From assembly GCF_000007825.1 (NCBI RefSeq), contig NC_004722.1:3884501-3948500 (forward strand): DNA of 64,000 bases, in the 5' to 3' direction. The stretch is from Bacillus cereus ATCC 14579. Its GTDB lineage: Bacteria > Bacillota > Bacilli > Bacillales > Bacillaceae_G. Shown one piece after another: positions 8,374 through 18,209 of the stretch. The position numbers and the translations under genes are program-made. The notes under the pieces were generated by a model. It made no database searches. It saw only the letters and a list, made by a program, of their open reading frames with translations, and had not been told where the DNA came from. Every line of letters starts with the position of its first letter. The first letter of the stretch is position 1.

Positions 8374-9726
8374 TTATATAAGTTTATGCACAGCTTGTAT
8401 AAAAATGTCTCCTCTTTCTTCAAATGTTTTAAATTGATCCCAGCTTGCACACGCTGGAGAAAGAAGAACGACATCACCATCTTTAGAATGAGCATAAGCT
8501 TTCACCACTGCTTCATCTAAAGTATCGACACTTTCAATTATATCTAATCCCGCTTTTTCTGCCGCTCTTACTAGTTTAGGAGCTGTTTGTCCAAATGTTA
8601 CAATCGCTTTTACATTTTTGAAATACGGAATTAAATCATCGAATTCATTTCCGCGATCAAGCCCACCTGCTAGTAACACAATCGGTTGTGTAAACGCAGA
8701 TAGTGCTTTCTCAGTCGCTAACATATTCGTTGCTTTTGAATCATTATAAAACTTACGGTTGTTAATCGTTGTTACATATTCTAAACGATGTTTTACACCC
8801 GTAAAACGTTTTAACACGACCGTAATTGCTTCATTAGAAGTACCTAATAATTTCGCAATACTCATCGCAGCTAAAATATTTTCTAGATTATGTTGACCAG
8901 GTAAAACGATATCGCTTACTTCAATAACTTTTTCACCTTTGAAATAAAGAGCGTTATCTTTTATACACGCACCATCTTCAATTTCTTTCGTTGTCGAAAA
9001 CAGGATTTTTTGACCTTTAGAATACGCAGACAAAGCCATCACATCTGCATCATCCGCATTTATTACACTATAATCATTTTCTGTTTGGTTTTTAAAAATA
9101 TTTGCTTTTGCTAAACCATATTCTTTCTTCGTCCCATGATAGTCTAAGTGGGCCTCAAATAAATTTAAAAACGCAGCAATTTTAGGTTGGAACAATTCTA
9201 CTCCCATCAATTGAAACGATGAAAGTTCTGTAACTACAACTTCATTTTCTTTTGCATCCTGTGCTACTTCACACGCTACAGTTCCAATGTTCCCTGCAAT
9301 TACAGGATGCTTTTGTCCTTCTTTTAGCATTTCAAATGTCAGCATTGTCGTCGTCGTTTTACCGTTAGACCCCGTAATCCCAACAAATGGTGCTTCTGAA
9401 ATACGATATGCTAATTCAACTTCCGTAACAATCGGAATTTGCTTTTCTTTCGCAGCAACTAATATTGGATTAGAATACGGGATTCCTGGATTTTTTACTA
9501 CAAGAGAAATATTTCTCTCTAATAATTCTAAAGGATGACCACCGCATACAACGTCCATTCCTTTTGCTTGTAATTCTGCAGCAAGTACATTCTCTGCTAA
9601 AGGCTTTCCGTCATTTACAATAACATTCGCCCCTAACTTTTGTAACAATGTAGCTGCTGCATAACCACTTTTTGCAATGCCCAATACAAGAATATTCTTA
9701 TTTTGAAATTCAGTTACAGTTTTCAA
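8374..9726 (-). CDS. murD: MurD, UDP-MurNAc-L-alanine:D-glutamate ligase
   Basis: ATP-dependent cytosolic ligase adding D-Glu to UDP-MurNAc-L-Ala. The 450-residue product has the N-terminal Rossmann-like UDP site (NILVLGIAKSGYAAA), the Mur-ligase P-loop GITGSNGKTTTTMLT, the central NLFEAHLDYHGT motif and the C-terminal segment KATNMLATEKAL...LLAGGLDRG. It starts at a TTG (9726-9724) directly after the mraY stop codon, with a GGGGTG site inside the end of mraY, so the two are probably translationally coupled. Confidence 0.97.
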   Translation of the reverse strand: MKTVTEFQNKNILVLGIAKSGYAAATLLQKLGANVIVNDGKPLAENVLAAELQAKGMDVVCGGHPLELLERNISLVVKNPGIPYSNPILVAAKEKQIPIVTEVELAYRISEAPFVGITGSNGKTTTTMLTFEMLKEGQKHPVIAGNIGTVACEVAQDAKENEVVVTELSSFQLMGVELFQPKIAAFLNLFEAHLDYHGTKKEYGLAKANIFKNQTENDYSVINADDADVMALSAYSKGQKILFSTTKEIEDGACIKDNALYFKGEKVIEVSDIVLPGQHNLENILAAMSIAKLLGTSNEAITVVLKRFTGVKHRLEYVTTINNRKFYNDSKATNMLATEKALSAFTQPIVLLAGGLDRGNEFDDLIPYFKNVKAIVTFGQTAPKLVRAAEKAGLDIIESVDTLDEAVVKAYAHSKDGDVVLLSPACASWDQFKTFEERGDIFIQAVHKLI

Positions 9727-10701
9727 TTACATCCACACCCCGATATAAATTCCTAACACAGCTAATAAAAATCCTGCAGACCAAAACGTCACAACAACAC
9801 GCCACTCTGACCAACCACATAATTCATAGTGATGGTGTAATGGACTCATTTTAAAGACACGTTTTCCTGTTGTTTTAAATGAAATGACCTGAATGATAAC
9901 CGATAAAGTTTCCATTACGAATACTCCGCCAATAATTACAAGTAGCAATTCTTGTTTTAATAAAATCGCTACAGCTGCAATGGCTCCACCTAAAGCTAAT
10001 GAACCTGTATCTCCCATAAACACTTTTGCTGGATTCGCATTGAATACTAAAAATCCAAGTACAGCTCCTACAACTGCCATACAGAATATCGCTACTCCAA
10101 ATTGCTCTTGTGCCACAGCAATAATACTAAATGCTCCAAATGCAATAGCAGCTGTTCCTGATAATAAACCATCTAAACCGTCAGTTAAGTTAACTGCATT
10201 TGATCCACCAATAAGCATAAATAGGACAAGTACGAAATACGCCCAACCTAATTCAAACTTAACATCCGTTCCCGGAATCATGATGTATGTGTGGAACGCT
10301 TGCCCTTTTCCAATTAAAAAGAATGCAATAGCAATAACAAGCTGACCTACTAATTTTTGCTTTGATGTTAAACCCAGATTTCTCTTCTTAACTACCTTTA
10401 TGTAGTCATCTAAAAATCCAATCAATCCGTAACCAAACGTCACTAATAGTAATAACGAAACCTCTGCACCTAAATAATTAAACTTAATCGCCATAATAAG
10501 TGAAGTTACCATCATAGATACGTATATGACGATACCACCCATTGTCGGTGTCCCTGATTTTTTTTGATGTGACTTTGGTCCCTCATCACGAATACTCTGT
10601 CCGAACTTTAATTTTCTTAAAAATGGAATAAACAATGGCGAAAGGGCAACAGAAATTAAGAATGCTACCCCTGCCGTTACTAATAAACCTTGCTCAAGCA
10701 C
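9727..10701 (-). CDS. mraY: MraY, phospho-MurNAc-pentapeptide translocase
   Basis: Integral membrane enzyme transferring phospho-MurNAc-pentapeptide from UDP to undecaprenyl phosphate, which forms lipid I. Ten transmembrane segments are apparent. Conserved motifs include [13 protein letters not shown] near the N-terminus, NLTDGLDGL with the metal-binding Asp, [12 protein letters not shown], and SPLHHHYE near the C-terminus. The start is taken as the GTG at 10701, giving 324 residues, because GGAGGA lies 6 nt upstream; an earlier GTG would overlap that site. It has 22 nt to murE upstream and no gap to murD. Confidence 0.97.
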
Positions 10702-10723
10702 ATGTAGTCCTCCTCTCACGTTG

Positions 10724-12199
10724 TTACTCTTCGTTGTTTAAACGCCCTGTAATTGCTTCTTTAGCAACTTCACGATCATCGAAATGATGAACTTCTTTAC
10801 CAATAATTTGATACGTTTCATGCCCCTTACCAGCAATAATAATGATATCATCTGCTTTCGCTTTAGCGATTGCATGGTGTATTGCTTCTTTTCTATCAAT
10901 GATCATTTCATAATTTTTCCCGCTTGCACCATGTACCATATCATCTAAAATAGCCGCTGGATCTTCACTTCTTGGATTATCTGATGTATAAATTGCATGA
11001 GTTGCATATTTTGTTGCAACACTTGCCATTATCGGTCTCTTCGTTCGGTCCCTATCGCCACCACAACCAACGATACAATACACATCACCTTTTGCAAATT
11101 GTTTTGCAGTTTTTAATACATTTTCTAAACTATCTGGCGTATGTGCGTAATCAACAATAACTGTATAATTTTGCCCTCCATCAACAACTTCAAAACGTCC
11201 TGGAACCCCAGCTAAATCCTTTATAACAGCAATGATTGTTTCTAATTTCACACCCGAAACAAGTCCTGCTGCTGTTGCTGCAAGTACGTTATATACATTA
11301 AATTTACCTATTAATTTCATCGTAACATTTACACTTTCATATGGTGTGACAAGCGTAAATGTAGTCCCGCCACTCGTCATAACGATATTTTTTGCCATAA
11401 TATCACTTGTTGTATCAATACCATATGTTACAACTGTTGCTGCAGTACTTCTCATATACTCTTCTGTTACATTATCATCGCTATTGAGCACAGCGTACTT
11501 TTCACGATTATGATTATAACTATTGCCAAGCTGTGCAAATAGTAACCCTTTTGCATGTTTATATTCTTCCATCGTTTTATGATAGTCTAAATGATCTTGG
11601 GTTAAATTCGTAAACACCGCTACATCGTAATCACATCCGTGTACACGACCAAGATCTAACGCATGTGACGAAACTTCCATTACCGTGCTGTCCACACCTT
11701 GTTCAACCATTTTTGAAAACGTCTGTTGAAGTGTTAGTGCATCTGGTGTTGTATTTTTCACCTCAAATGTTTCATCACCGATTTTCATATTAATCGTTCC
11801 AATTAGCCCTGTTTTATGACCATGTGCTCGCATAATCTCATCCATAATATGCGATGTTGTTGTCTTTCCATTTGTACCTGTAATTCCGATTAAATGTAAC
11901 TTGTGTGTCGGTTGACCATAAAAATAATCAGCTAAAACCGCTAACGAACGAAAAGTATTTTTCACAAGTACAACTGGAACGTCAACATCAATTGGTCTTT
12001 CCGCAACAATAGCAGCCGCTCCTTGTGCCGCTGCTTGCTTAGCAAAATCATGGCTATCAACCGTATATCCTTTCATACATACAAATAAGCTTCCCTCTTT
12101 CACTTTACGTGAATCAGCTTCTATAGATGTGATTTCTGGATTTTCTTTTGGAACAACTGGAAAATCATGCAAACATGATACAAGTGTATGCAACTTCAT
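10724..12199 (-). CDS. murE: MurE, UDP-MurNAc-tripeptide synthetase (meso-DAP adding)
   Basis: ATP-dependent ligase adding the third stem-peptide residue. The P-loop GITGTNGKTTTSHI and the carbamylated-lysine region are present. The TSDNPRSEDP motif in the C-terminal third is the DNPR signature of enzymes that use meso-diaminopimelate, in line with Bacillus peptidoglycan. The 491-residue length is typical. The ATG has GAGAGGG about 9 nt upstream. It lies downstream of spoVD with a 185-nt gap containing two hairpins. Confidence 0.97.
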   Translation of the reverse strand: MKLHTLVSCLHDFPVVPKENPEITSIEADSRKVKEGSLFVCMKGYTVDSHDFAKQAAAQGAAAIVAERPIDVDVPVVLVKNTFRSLAVLADYFYGQPTHKLHLIGITGTNGKTTTSHIMDEIMRAHGHKTGLIGTINMKIGDETFEVKNTTPDALTLQQTFSKMVEQGVDSTVMEVSSHALDLGRVHGCDYDVAVFTNLTQDHLDYHKTMEEYKHAKGLLFAQLGNSYNHNREKYAVLNSDDNVTEEYMRSTAATVVTYGIDTTSDIMAKNIVMTSGGTTFTLVTPYESVNVTMKLIGKFNVYNVLAATAAGLVSGVKLETIIAVIKDLAGVPGRFEVVDGGQNYTVIVDYAHTPDSLENVLKTAKQFAKGDVYCIVGCGGDRDRTKRPIMASVATKYATHAIYTSDNPRSEDPAAILDDMVHGASGKNYEMIIDRKEAIHHAIAKAKADDIIIIAGKGHETYQIIGKEVHHFDDREVAKEAITGRLNNEE

Positions 12200-12253
12200 T
12201 TCACTAAACCCTCTCTACATTGTTTATTTATCTTTTTTTCAGTAAGCAACACA

Positions 12254-12317
12254 TTACCTCCTATATAAGGAGGTAAGTGCTACTGACCTATTTATGAATG
12301 AGACACTTACTGTCTCA
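12254..12317 (-). other. Two intercistronic hairpins upstream of murE
   Basis: Hairpin 1 (12254-12276) is TTACCTCCT/AGGAGGTAA with a 5-nt loop; in RNA one arm resembles the anti-Shine-Dalgarno and the other a Shine-Dalgarno. Hairpin 2 (12299-12317) is TGAGACA/TGTCTCA. Neither has a T run on the minus strand, so they look like mRNA stability or processing elements rather than terminators. Confidence 0.5.
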
Positions 12318-12384
12318 AATTAAGTAACTGTTCTATAAAGAACTCACTTCCACCAATTGTACCATAAAACGTACTATGTTACCT

Positions 12385-14301
12385 TTAATTCCCGAAGTAA
12401 ATTCTAATTTTTGAGCCTTCTTTTACTTTAGCTCCCGCTTCTGGTGATTGTTTAATTACTTTCTCTCCATCTCCACTTATATCAAGCTTCAAATCGACGA
12501 GTTGTGTTTGTAAGTCTTTCTTTTTCATTCCAATTAAATTCGGAACTTCCACAGTTGGTGTATCGCCCCATTTATATTCTTTCTCAACTTGTTCTTTTCT
12601 CGGTTTCACTCCCATAACAGGAAGCGCATCTCGAAGGATATTCCCGACAATCGGAGCTGCTACCACTCCACCAAACTGTGTAACCCCTTTTGGATTATCA
12701 ACAGCAACATACACAACAATCTCTGGATCATCCGCTGGAGCAAATCCGATAAAAGATACTATATAATTATTCTCTAAATATTTACCATCTTTCACCTTTT
12801 GAGCAGTACCCGTTTTTCCACCTACACGATATCCATCAATATAAGCACCTTTACCAGAACCTTTCGCTACAACATTCTCTAATGCATAACGAACTTTTTC
12901 TGAAGTTTCCTTGGAAATAACTTTTCTTTTCTCAACAGGTGTCTTTTTACTAACAACTTGATTATTTTTCGGATCAATAAACTCCTTAGCTATATACGGC
13001 TGATACAATGTTCCACCATTTACAGCCGCCGCTACAGCTGCTACTTGTTGAATCGGTGTAACAGAAACCCCTTGGCCGAATGAAGTTGTTGCTTGCTCTA
13101 CTGGACCAACTTTATCTAAATTAAATAAAATCCCACTGCCTTCACCTTGCAAGTCAATTCCAGTCTTCTGCCCAAAACCAAAATTACGAATGTATTTAAA
13201 TAATCGGTCTTTACCAAGGCGATCACCAAGTTCAATAAATCCCGGGTTACATGAGTTTTGAACGACTTCTAAAAACGTTTGACTGCCATGACCTCCTGCT
13301 TTCCAGCATTTCAATCTAGCTCCACCTACTTCAGCTGCTCCATCATCATAAAACGTATCCTTCTCTAAGTCTACTAAATTTTCATTCAATGCTGCAGCTA
13401 ATGTAATGATCTTAAATGTTGAACCAGGCTCATACGTACTCCATACAGGTAGATTTCTGTTATACACTTCTGGAGAGACACTTTGAAAATCCGCTGGGTC
13501 AAAACTCGGTCGACTAGACATACCTAAAATTTCACCATTTTTAGGATTCATTGCAATCGCAATCATACCGTCAGGATTATAAGTTGACTCAGCAATATTC
13601 ATTTCTCTTTCCATAATCCTTGTAATACGCGCATCGATTGTTAATCCTAAATTTAAACCAGCTTCTGGCTTTTTGAAATCATCACCAACATTAGGCATTC
13701 TTTGTCCTTTCGCATCTGCAAAAAAACGCACATGACCTTTGTCCCCATTTAGCTCTTTATCATAATATTTTTCTAGTCCCATAAGACCTTGGTTATCGCT
13801 ACCTGCAAAACCTAATACATGTGATAAAAAGTTTCCAAATGGATAGTACCGGATAGAATCCTCTGCGATATACACGCCCTTCAAACTTAATCCTCGTACT
13901 TCTTTCGCTTTGTCATGTGATATTTTCCTTCCGCCTTTATCTAACCTTACAATCGATTCTTTTTTTGTAATCCTTTTATAAATCTCATCTTTTTCCACAC
14001 CTAATACTGCAGCTAACTTCTCTGCAGTCTCTGCTGGTTTTTCAATTTGCCTCGGTACAACAAAGACAGTTGGAGCACTTTTATTCGTGGCAAGTTCCAC
14101 ACCATTTCGGTCTAAAATTTTCCCACGTTCGGGTTCAAAAGTAATATTACGACTCCATGAATCTTTCGCACGATCCGTTAACATATTCCCAAGAAAAAAT
14201 TGCACATATCCAAGACGAATATCGATAATAGTGAAAATAAGTATACCTGATATAAGTATAAAAATAAGTCGTTTTCTAACTGTTACATTTGATACACGCA
14301 T
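12385..14301 (-). CDS. spoVD: SpoVD, sporulation-specific class B penicillin-binding protein
   Basis: Transpeptidase for spore cortex synthesis, acting in the outer forespore membrane with SpoVE. It has an N-terminal membrane anchor (about residues 11-30) and a PBP dimerisation domain. The transpeptidase domain has active-site STFK (Ser294), SCN (350-352) and KTGT (496-499), and one C-terminal PASTA domain follows (about 580-638). The single PASTA domain and position between pbpB and murE fit SpoVD. The ribosome site AAGGGAGG is embedded in a strong hairpin next to the ATG (separate entry). A sigma-E promoter would be expected upstream, but I see only a weak -10-like CATATATT. Confidence 0.96.
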   Translation of the reverse strand: MRVSNVTVRKRLIFILISGILIFTIIDIRLGYVQFFLGNMLTDRAKDSWSRNITFEPERGKILDRNGVELATNKSAPTVFVVPRQIEKPAETAEKLAAVLGVEKDEIYKRITKKESIVRLDKGGRKISHDKAKEVRGLSLKGVYIAEDSIRYYPFGNFLSHVLGFAGSDNQGLMGLEKYYDKELNGDKGHVRFFADAKGQRMPNVGDDFKKPEAGLNLGLTIDARITRIMEREMNIAESTYNPDGMIAIAMNPKNGEILGMSSRPSFDPADFQSVSPEVYNRNLPVWSTYEPGSTFKIITLAAALNENLVDLEKDTFYDDGAAEVGGARLKCWKAGGHGSQTFLEVVQNSCNPGFIELGDRLGKDRLFKYIRNFGFGQKTGIDLQGEGSGILFNLDKVGPVEQATTSFGQGVSVTPIQQVAAVAAAVNGGTLYQPYIAKEFIDPKNNQVVSKKTPVEKRKVISKETSEKVRYALENVVAKGSGKGAYIDGYRVGGKTGTAQKVKDGKYLENNYIVSFIGFAPADDPEIVVYVAVDNPKGVTQFGGVVAAPIVGNILRDALPVMGVKPRKEQVEKEYKWGDTPTVEVPNLIGMKKKDLQTQLVDLKLDISGDGEKVIKQSPEAGAKVKEGSKIRIYFGN

Positions 14302-14304
14302 ATC

Positions 14305-14336
14305 GGAACAAGCCTCCCTTACGCCTAGCTTGTTCC
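14305..14336 (-). promoter_or_regulatory. Hairpin around the spoVD ribosome binding site
   Basis: Perfect 9-bp inverted repeat GGAACAAGC (minus 14336-14328) / GCTTGTTCC (14313-14305) with a 14-nt loop. The Shine-Dalgarno AAGGGAGG (14320-14313) occupies the end of the loop and the first base of the 3' arm. The spoVD ATG begins 3 nt after the stem. It could hold or present the ribosome site. Confidence 0.55.
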
Positions 14337-14382
14337 AATATATGCTTGTACTTATTTAATTAGAACTTATTCTCTTTTACCA

Positions 14383-16533
14383 TTACGGCTTTTCTGCTTC
14401 TTGCTGTGGTTCGAGTGGCGGTACGAGTGTGACACCTAATTCTGTACCAGGTTGTAATAATGTTCCTTCCGCCACACTTTGTTCTGTTACGTATCCTGTA
14501 CCAGAAGGTTTCAAGTTAAGCTGTAATGTCTTCGCTAAATTCATAACATCACGCAGTGCCCATCCTTGTATATTTGGCATTGTAGGCTTATCTCCTACCA
14601 AGAAGACTCGGTCGCCTTTTAATGTTTGTTCAGTCGCTTTTGGTACTTGTTGCTGTACTTTCCCTTCACCTAGTATGATTGGACGAAGTTTTGCTTTATC
14701 AATCGCTTTCCCCGCTTCAGCCATCGTTTTACCAGTTACATCTGGAACAGTAGTTTGTTGTTCTTTCAGATGCTTTTTCGGATCTTTCACTTCATTTGGC
14801 TTAATCTTTAAATACTCTAAACTATTTTTTGTTACATATTTAAAAATATCAGCTAAAGGTTGTGCGCCGTTCTCATCATCTTTTAATTTCGGCTGTTTAA
14901 CAGCTACATACACGACAAGTTGTGGATCGTCCATTGGTGCCATACCTAAGAATGAGAATATATAATTCTGTCTTCCTGTCATATAGCCGCCTTTTCCATC
15001 CGGAATTTGCGCTGTACCTGTTTTACCACCAACTGAATATCCATCAATTTTATAAGCTGTCCCTGTACCTTTCGGAGATGTAACAACACGTTCTAATAAC
15101 TGTCTTACTTGCGCTGCTGTTTCCTTTGTAACAGGTTTTCCTACTTCTTCTGGCTTATGTTCTAATTTTACTTTGTCTGTTATCGGATCTACAATTTTAT
15201 CAATTGCATAAGGTTTCATCATTTTCCCATCATTTGCAATGGCCGTTGCAGCTTGTACAAGCTGAATTGGTGTTACAGTGGAACCTTGTCCAAAAGCTGT
15301 TGTCACTTGTTGTATTTGCTGATCAAATAAAATTGTATTCGATCCTTCACCTGATAAATCAATGTTCGTTTTTTCATCTAATCCAAAACTATGAATATAT
15401 TTTCGGAAACGTTCTGGACCAAGTTTTTGATCTCCTAAAATTGCAAACGCTACGTTTGAAGAACGCTCTACCCCTTCATCAAACGTGATAGAGCCCCAAC
15501 CAGCACCGCCATTATGATCTTTTATTTTCCTATTTCCGACTTGATATGTCCCGGATTGATAATAATCTTGTCCTTTGTACACACCTTCATTAATAGCTGC
15601 CGCTAACGTAAAAATTTTCATTGTTGATCCAGGTTCAAATGCATTGGCAATCGCGTCATTGAAGAAATATTTAATTTGGCGATCATTAGGGTCATAACTA
15701 GGTTTAGTAGACATCGCTAATATTTTCCCAGTTTTCGGATCTGCAACAATCCCTATTAAACTTTCTGGCTCATATTGCTTACTTGCTGCTTTCATCGCGT
15801 CTTCTAAATAACTTTGGACACGTTGATCAATTGTTAAATAAGCATTATCTCCATTTTTAGGTGCCTTTACATTAACTTTTCCCCCATCAAGGGACACACC
15901 TTTACGATCACCTGTATATGCTACTTCTCCATTCGAAGCACTTAAGTATTTATCCAAGCTTTTCTCTATGCCAAATTGACCTACCGAGGTTCCATTCTCA
16001 TTTGGTTTTGCATGACCTATAACGTAAGATGCAAAATCACCGTTTGGATACACCCTTGCATTTTCTGTAATAAAAGATATTCCCGGCAACTTCAACGCTT
16101 CTATTTGTTCCTTCTTTTCTTTCGTCAAATCCTTGCCTAACGTTCCAAATTCGACTTGACTTCTACCTTCCTTGTTTAAAGAAGCTAAAATATCCTCTTC
16201 GCCTTTTCCAAGTACTCCTGCAATTTTCTTTGCAGTATCTTCTTTATTCTCAACTGAGTTAGCACCTTTTAGTGCAGCTACCATTTTGTAAGAGTTTGCG
16301 TCTTGCGCTAACACATGACCGTTTTGATCATAAATGGTTCCTCGGTTCGCTTCAAGAACTCCTTTTTTACTATGCTTTTGTTTAGCAAGTGCATCTAAAT
16401 CCTGATTATGAACGGTTCCTGTTGATTGTATGTAAAAAAATCGGGCTAATAACAGCAAAAAGAGCAGGAGGAAAAATATCATAAAATAACCTGCTCCCTT
16501 ATTGGTATGAAATTTAGTCATATTCTTCTTCAT
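14383..16533 (-). CDS. pbpB: PBP 2B, septal class B penicillin-binding protein
   Basis: Essential septal transpeptidase of the divisome, partner of FtsW/FtsL/DivIC/DivIB. It has a short cytoplasmic tail and one membrane helix (about 14-33), then a dimerisation domain. The transpeptidase domain has active-site STMK (Ser303), SSN (358-360) and KTGT (504-507), and two PASTA domains follow (about 595-650 and 655-705). The 716-residue length matches PBP 2B. It lies immediately downstream of ftsL (21-nt gap), so it is expressed with rsmH and ftsL. Confidence 0.96.
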   Translation of the reverse strand: MKKNMTKFHTNKGAGYFMIFFLLLFLLLLARFFYIQSTGTVHNQDLDALAKQKHSKKGVLEANRGTIYDQNGHVLAQDANSYKMVAALKGANSVENKEDTAKKIAGVLGKGEEDILASLNKEGRSQVEFGTLGKDLTKEKKEQIEALKLPGISFITENARVYPNGDFASYVIGHAKPNENGTSVGQFGIEKSLDKYLSASNGEVAYTGDRKGVSLDGGKVNVKAPKNGDNAYLTIDQRVQSYLEDAMKAASKQYEPESLIGIVADPKTGKILAMSTKPSYDPNDRQIKYFFNDAIANAFEPGSTMKIFTLAAAINEGVYKGQDYYQSGTYQVGNRKIKDHNGGAGWGSITFDEGVERSSNVAFAILGDQKLGPERFRKYIHSFGLDEKTNIDLSGEGSNTILFDQQIQQVTTAFGQGSTVTPIQLVQAATAIANDGKMMKPYAIDKIVDPITDKVKLEHKPEEVGKPVTKETAAQVRQLLERVVTSPKGTGTAYKIDGYSVGGKTGTAQIPDGKGGYMTGRQNYIFSFLGMAPMDDPQLVVYVAVKQPKLKDDENGAQPLADIFKYVTKNSLEYLKIKPNEVKDPKKHLKEQQTTVPDVTGKTMAEAGKAIDKAKLRPIILGEGKVQQQVPKATEQTLKGDRVFLVGDKPTMPNIQGWALRDVMNLAKTLQLNLKPSGTGYVTEQSVAEGTLLQPGTELGVTLVPPLEPQQEAEKP

Positions 16534-16554
16534 CGTTCCTTCACACCTATTGCC

Positions 16555-16917
16555 TTATTTGAGGCCTTTCACATTATTCGCATTAATTTCTAGCCCATGT
16601 TTTTTTGCAACTTCAGCGATTCGTTCATAGCGACTTAACTTCTCTACTTCAGCTTGTAATTCTTGATTTTCTTTTTGCTGCTGTACAATTTTTTCTTCTA
16701 TCGTCGCTGCTTCTACATTAACTTGATAAAGGCCTGCTTTATTTCCAATAAACGCGACACAGGCATACAATAAAAAGCCAATAAACGCTACATACAACAG
16801 TTTTTCGATTCTTGTAATTTTCGCTTTAACCTTCGGCTTAGCCATCTGCTGTGGGGGCGTTTGAATTTGCACCTCTTCTTGCGCTTGTTGTTTGTACTTT
16901 ACAGCTAAATTAGTCAT
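16555..16917 (-). CDS. ftsL: FtsL, divisome protein
   Basis: Small bitopic division protein forming a complex with DivIC and DivIB. Its 120 residues comprise a basic cytoplasmic region (KPKVKAKITRIEKLL), a single membrane helix at about 42-62, and an extracytoplasmic leucine-zipper-like coiled coil (VEAATIEEKIVQQQKENQELQAEV region). It sits between rsmH (15-nt gap) and pbpB. FtsL is an unstable rate-setting division protein in B. subtilis; nothing here shows how it is regulated. Confidence 0.92.
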   Translation of the reverse strand: MTNLAVKYKQQAQEEVQIQTPPQQMAKPKVKAKITRIEKLLYVAFIGFLLYACVAFIGNKAGLYQVNVEAATIEEKIVQQQKENQELQAEVEKLSRYERIAEVAKKHGLEINANNVKGLK

Positions 16918-16932
16918 ACCTCTCTCTCCCTT

Positions 16933-17865
16933 TTATCGTTTTTCAGCGATTCTCAACTTCGCAGAACGCGCACGATTATTTTCTTCTAGCTCTATATCAG
17001 AAGGTAAAATCGGTTTTCTTGTAATAAGCTTTAATTTCGGCTTAAATTCATCAGGAATAATCGGTAATCCTGGCGGCAATTGTGGCGTTGTACTATTTCG
17101 CTTAAACGTTGTTTTACAAATACGATCTTCTAATGAATGGAATGTTATAACACTAACCCTTCCACCTGGCTTAACCATCTCAATAGCAGATTCCAATGCT
17201 TCTTCAAATACTTTTAATTCATCGTTTACAGCTATACGAATTGCCTGAAACACTCGCTTAGCAGGATGCCCACCCGTTCTACGAGCAGGAGCCGGAATAC
17301 CTTCTTTAATTAGCTCTACTAATTCTCCTGTCGTTTCAATAGCTTTATTCTCACGATAAGCTTCAATTTTTCTTGCAATTTGTTTTGAAAATTTCTCTTC
17401 ACCGTATTGGAAGAAAATCCTTACAAGTTGTTCATATGACCAGCTATTTACAACATCGTACGCTGTTAATGGGGCATCTTGATCCATCCGCATATCTAGC
17501 GGTGCATCATGATGATAACTAAAGCCTCGTTCTGGTGTATCTAATTGTGGGGATGAAACACCTAAATCAAATAAAATACCGTCTACTTCTGTTATACCTA
17601 TTTCCTGCAGTTTTTCAGCTAAATAACGGAAGTTACTCTTTACTGTTATAAACTGTTCACCGTATGAAGAGAACTTTTCTTTCGCGTTTTGAATCGCTAT
17701 CTCATCTTGATCAAACGCTATTAATTTTCCACCTTCAGTTAATTGGGATAATAAATAAGAACTATGTCCTCCTCCCCCCAGTGTACAATCTACATATGTA
17801 CCATCTGGCTTTATATCTAAGCCGTCTACTGTTTCCTTTAAAAGCACTGTTACGTGTTTAAACAT
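16933..17865 (-). CDS. rsmH: RsmH (MraW), 16S rRNA m4C1402 methyltransferase
   Basis: SAM-dependent methyltransferase acting on C1402 of 16S rRNA. The N-terminal VDCTLGGGGHSSYLL is the SAM-binding motif, GILFDLGVSSPQLD and ERGFSYHHDAPLDMRMD are hallmark motifs, and VITFHSLEDR closes the catalytic domain. The 310-residue length is normal. The ATG has AGTAGGTG upstream. It is the first gene of the division operon in this strain, since no mraZ is seen upstream. Confidence 0.97.
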   Translation of the reverse strand: MFKHVTVLLKETVDGLDIKPDGTYVDCTLGGGGHSSYLLSQLTEGGKLIAFDQDEIAIQNAKEKFSSYGEQFITVKSNFRYLAEKLQEIGITEVDGILFDLGVSSPQLDTPERGFSYHHDAPLDMRMDQDAPLTAYDVVNSWSYEQLVRIFFQYGEEKFSKQIARKIEAYRENKAIETTGELVELIKEGIPAPARRTGGHPAKRVFQAIRIAVNDELKVFEEALESAIEMVKPGGRVSVITFHSLEDRICKTTFKRNSTTPQLPPGLPIIPDEFKPKLKLITRKPILPSDIELEENNRARSAKLRIAEKR

Positions 17866-18209
17866 TGTTGCACCTACTCTTTTTCCAATTAATTATGTTG
17901 AATGTATCCCTTCCTCTAAACACATATTTCACGCTTAGAGAATGAAATAATATGAAAGAACGACTCATTTAACTTACCAACAAAGGCAACATACTATACA
18001 AATCGCTATTTTCTTTTATTATATACTAAATTTTATCATCTTTTGCGGGAATTTAAATAAAAAACTGTCGAAAAAGCGAATAATACGTTTACATTTTGTG
18101 CTATTTTGTCATATATTTAAGTATCCAACGCAATTGCCATATTTAACACTTTTTTGATTGATAATTCAGAAAAAAAATCACTTCACAGTAAATTCAACGG
18201 AATAAAAAT
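17866..18209. other. Gene-free region upstream of rsmH (mraZ not present)
   Basis: The gap between rsmH and bshC is about 370 nt, shorter than a normal mraZ (~430 nt), and carries no frame resembling MraZ on either strand. It is very AT-rich. It includes an exact 0A-box core TGTCGAA at 18066-18072, followed by AAA, and a TATAAT-like sequence reading toward rsmH. No complete promoter can be assigned with confidence. Confidence 0.65.

Noticed and set aside
9893..10345. Plus-strand open frame of 150 codons inside mraY
   Set aside because: Antisense shadow of a conserved membrane protein gene.
14429..14965. Plus-strand open frame of 178 codons inside pbpB
   Set aside because: Shadow of the pbpB coding strand; no ribosome site and no recognisable domain.
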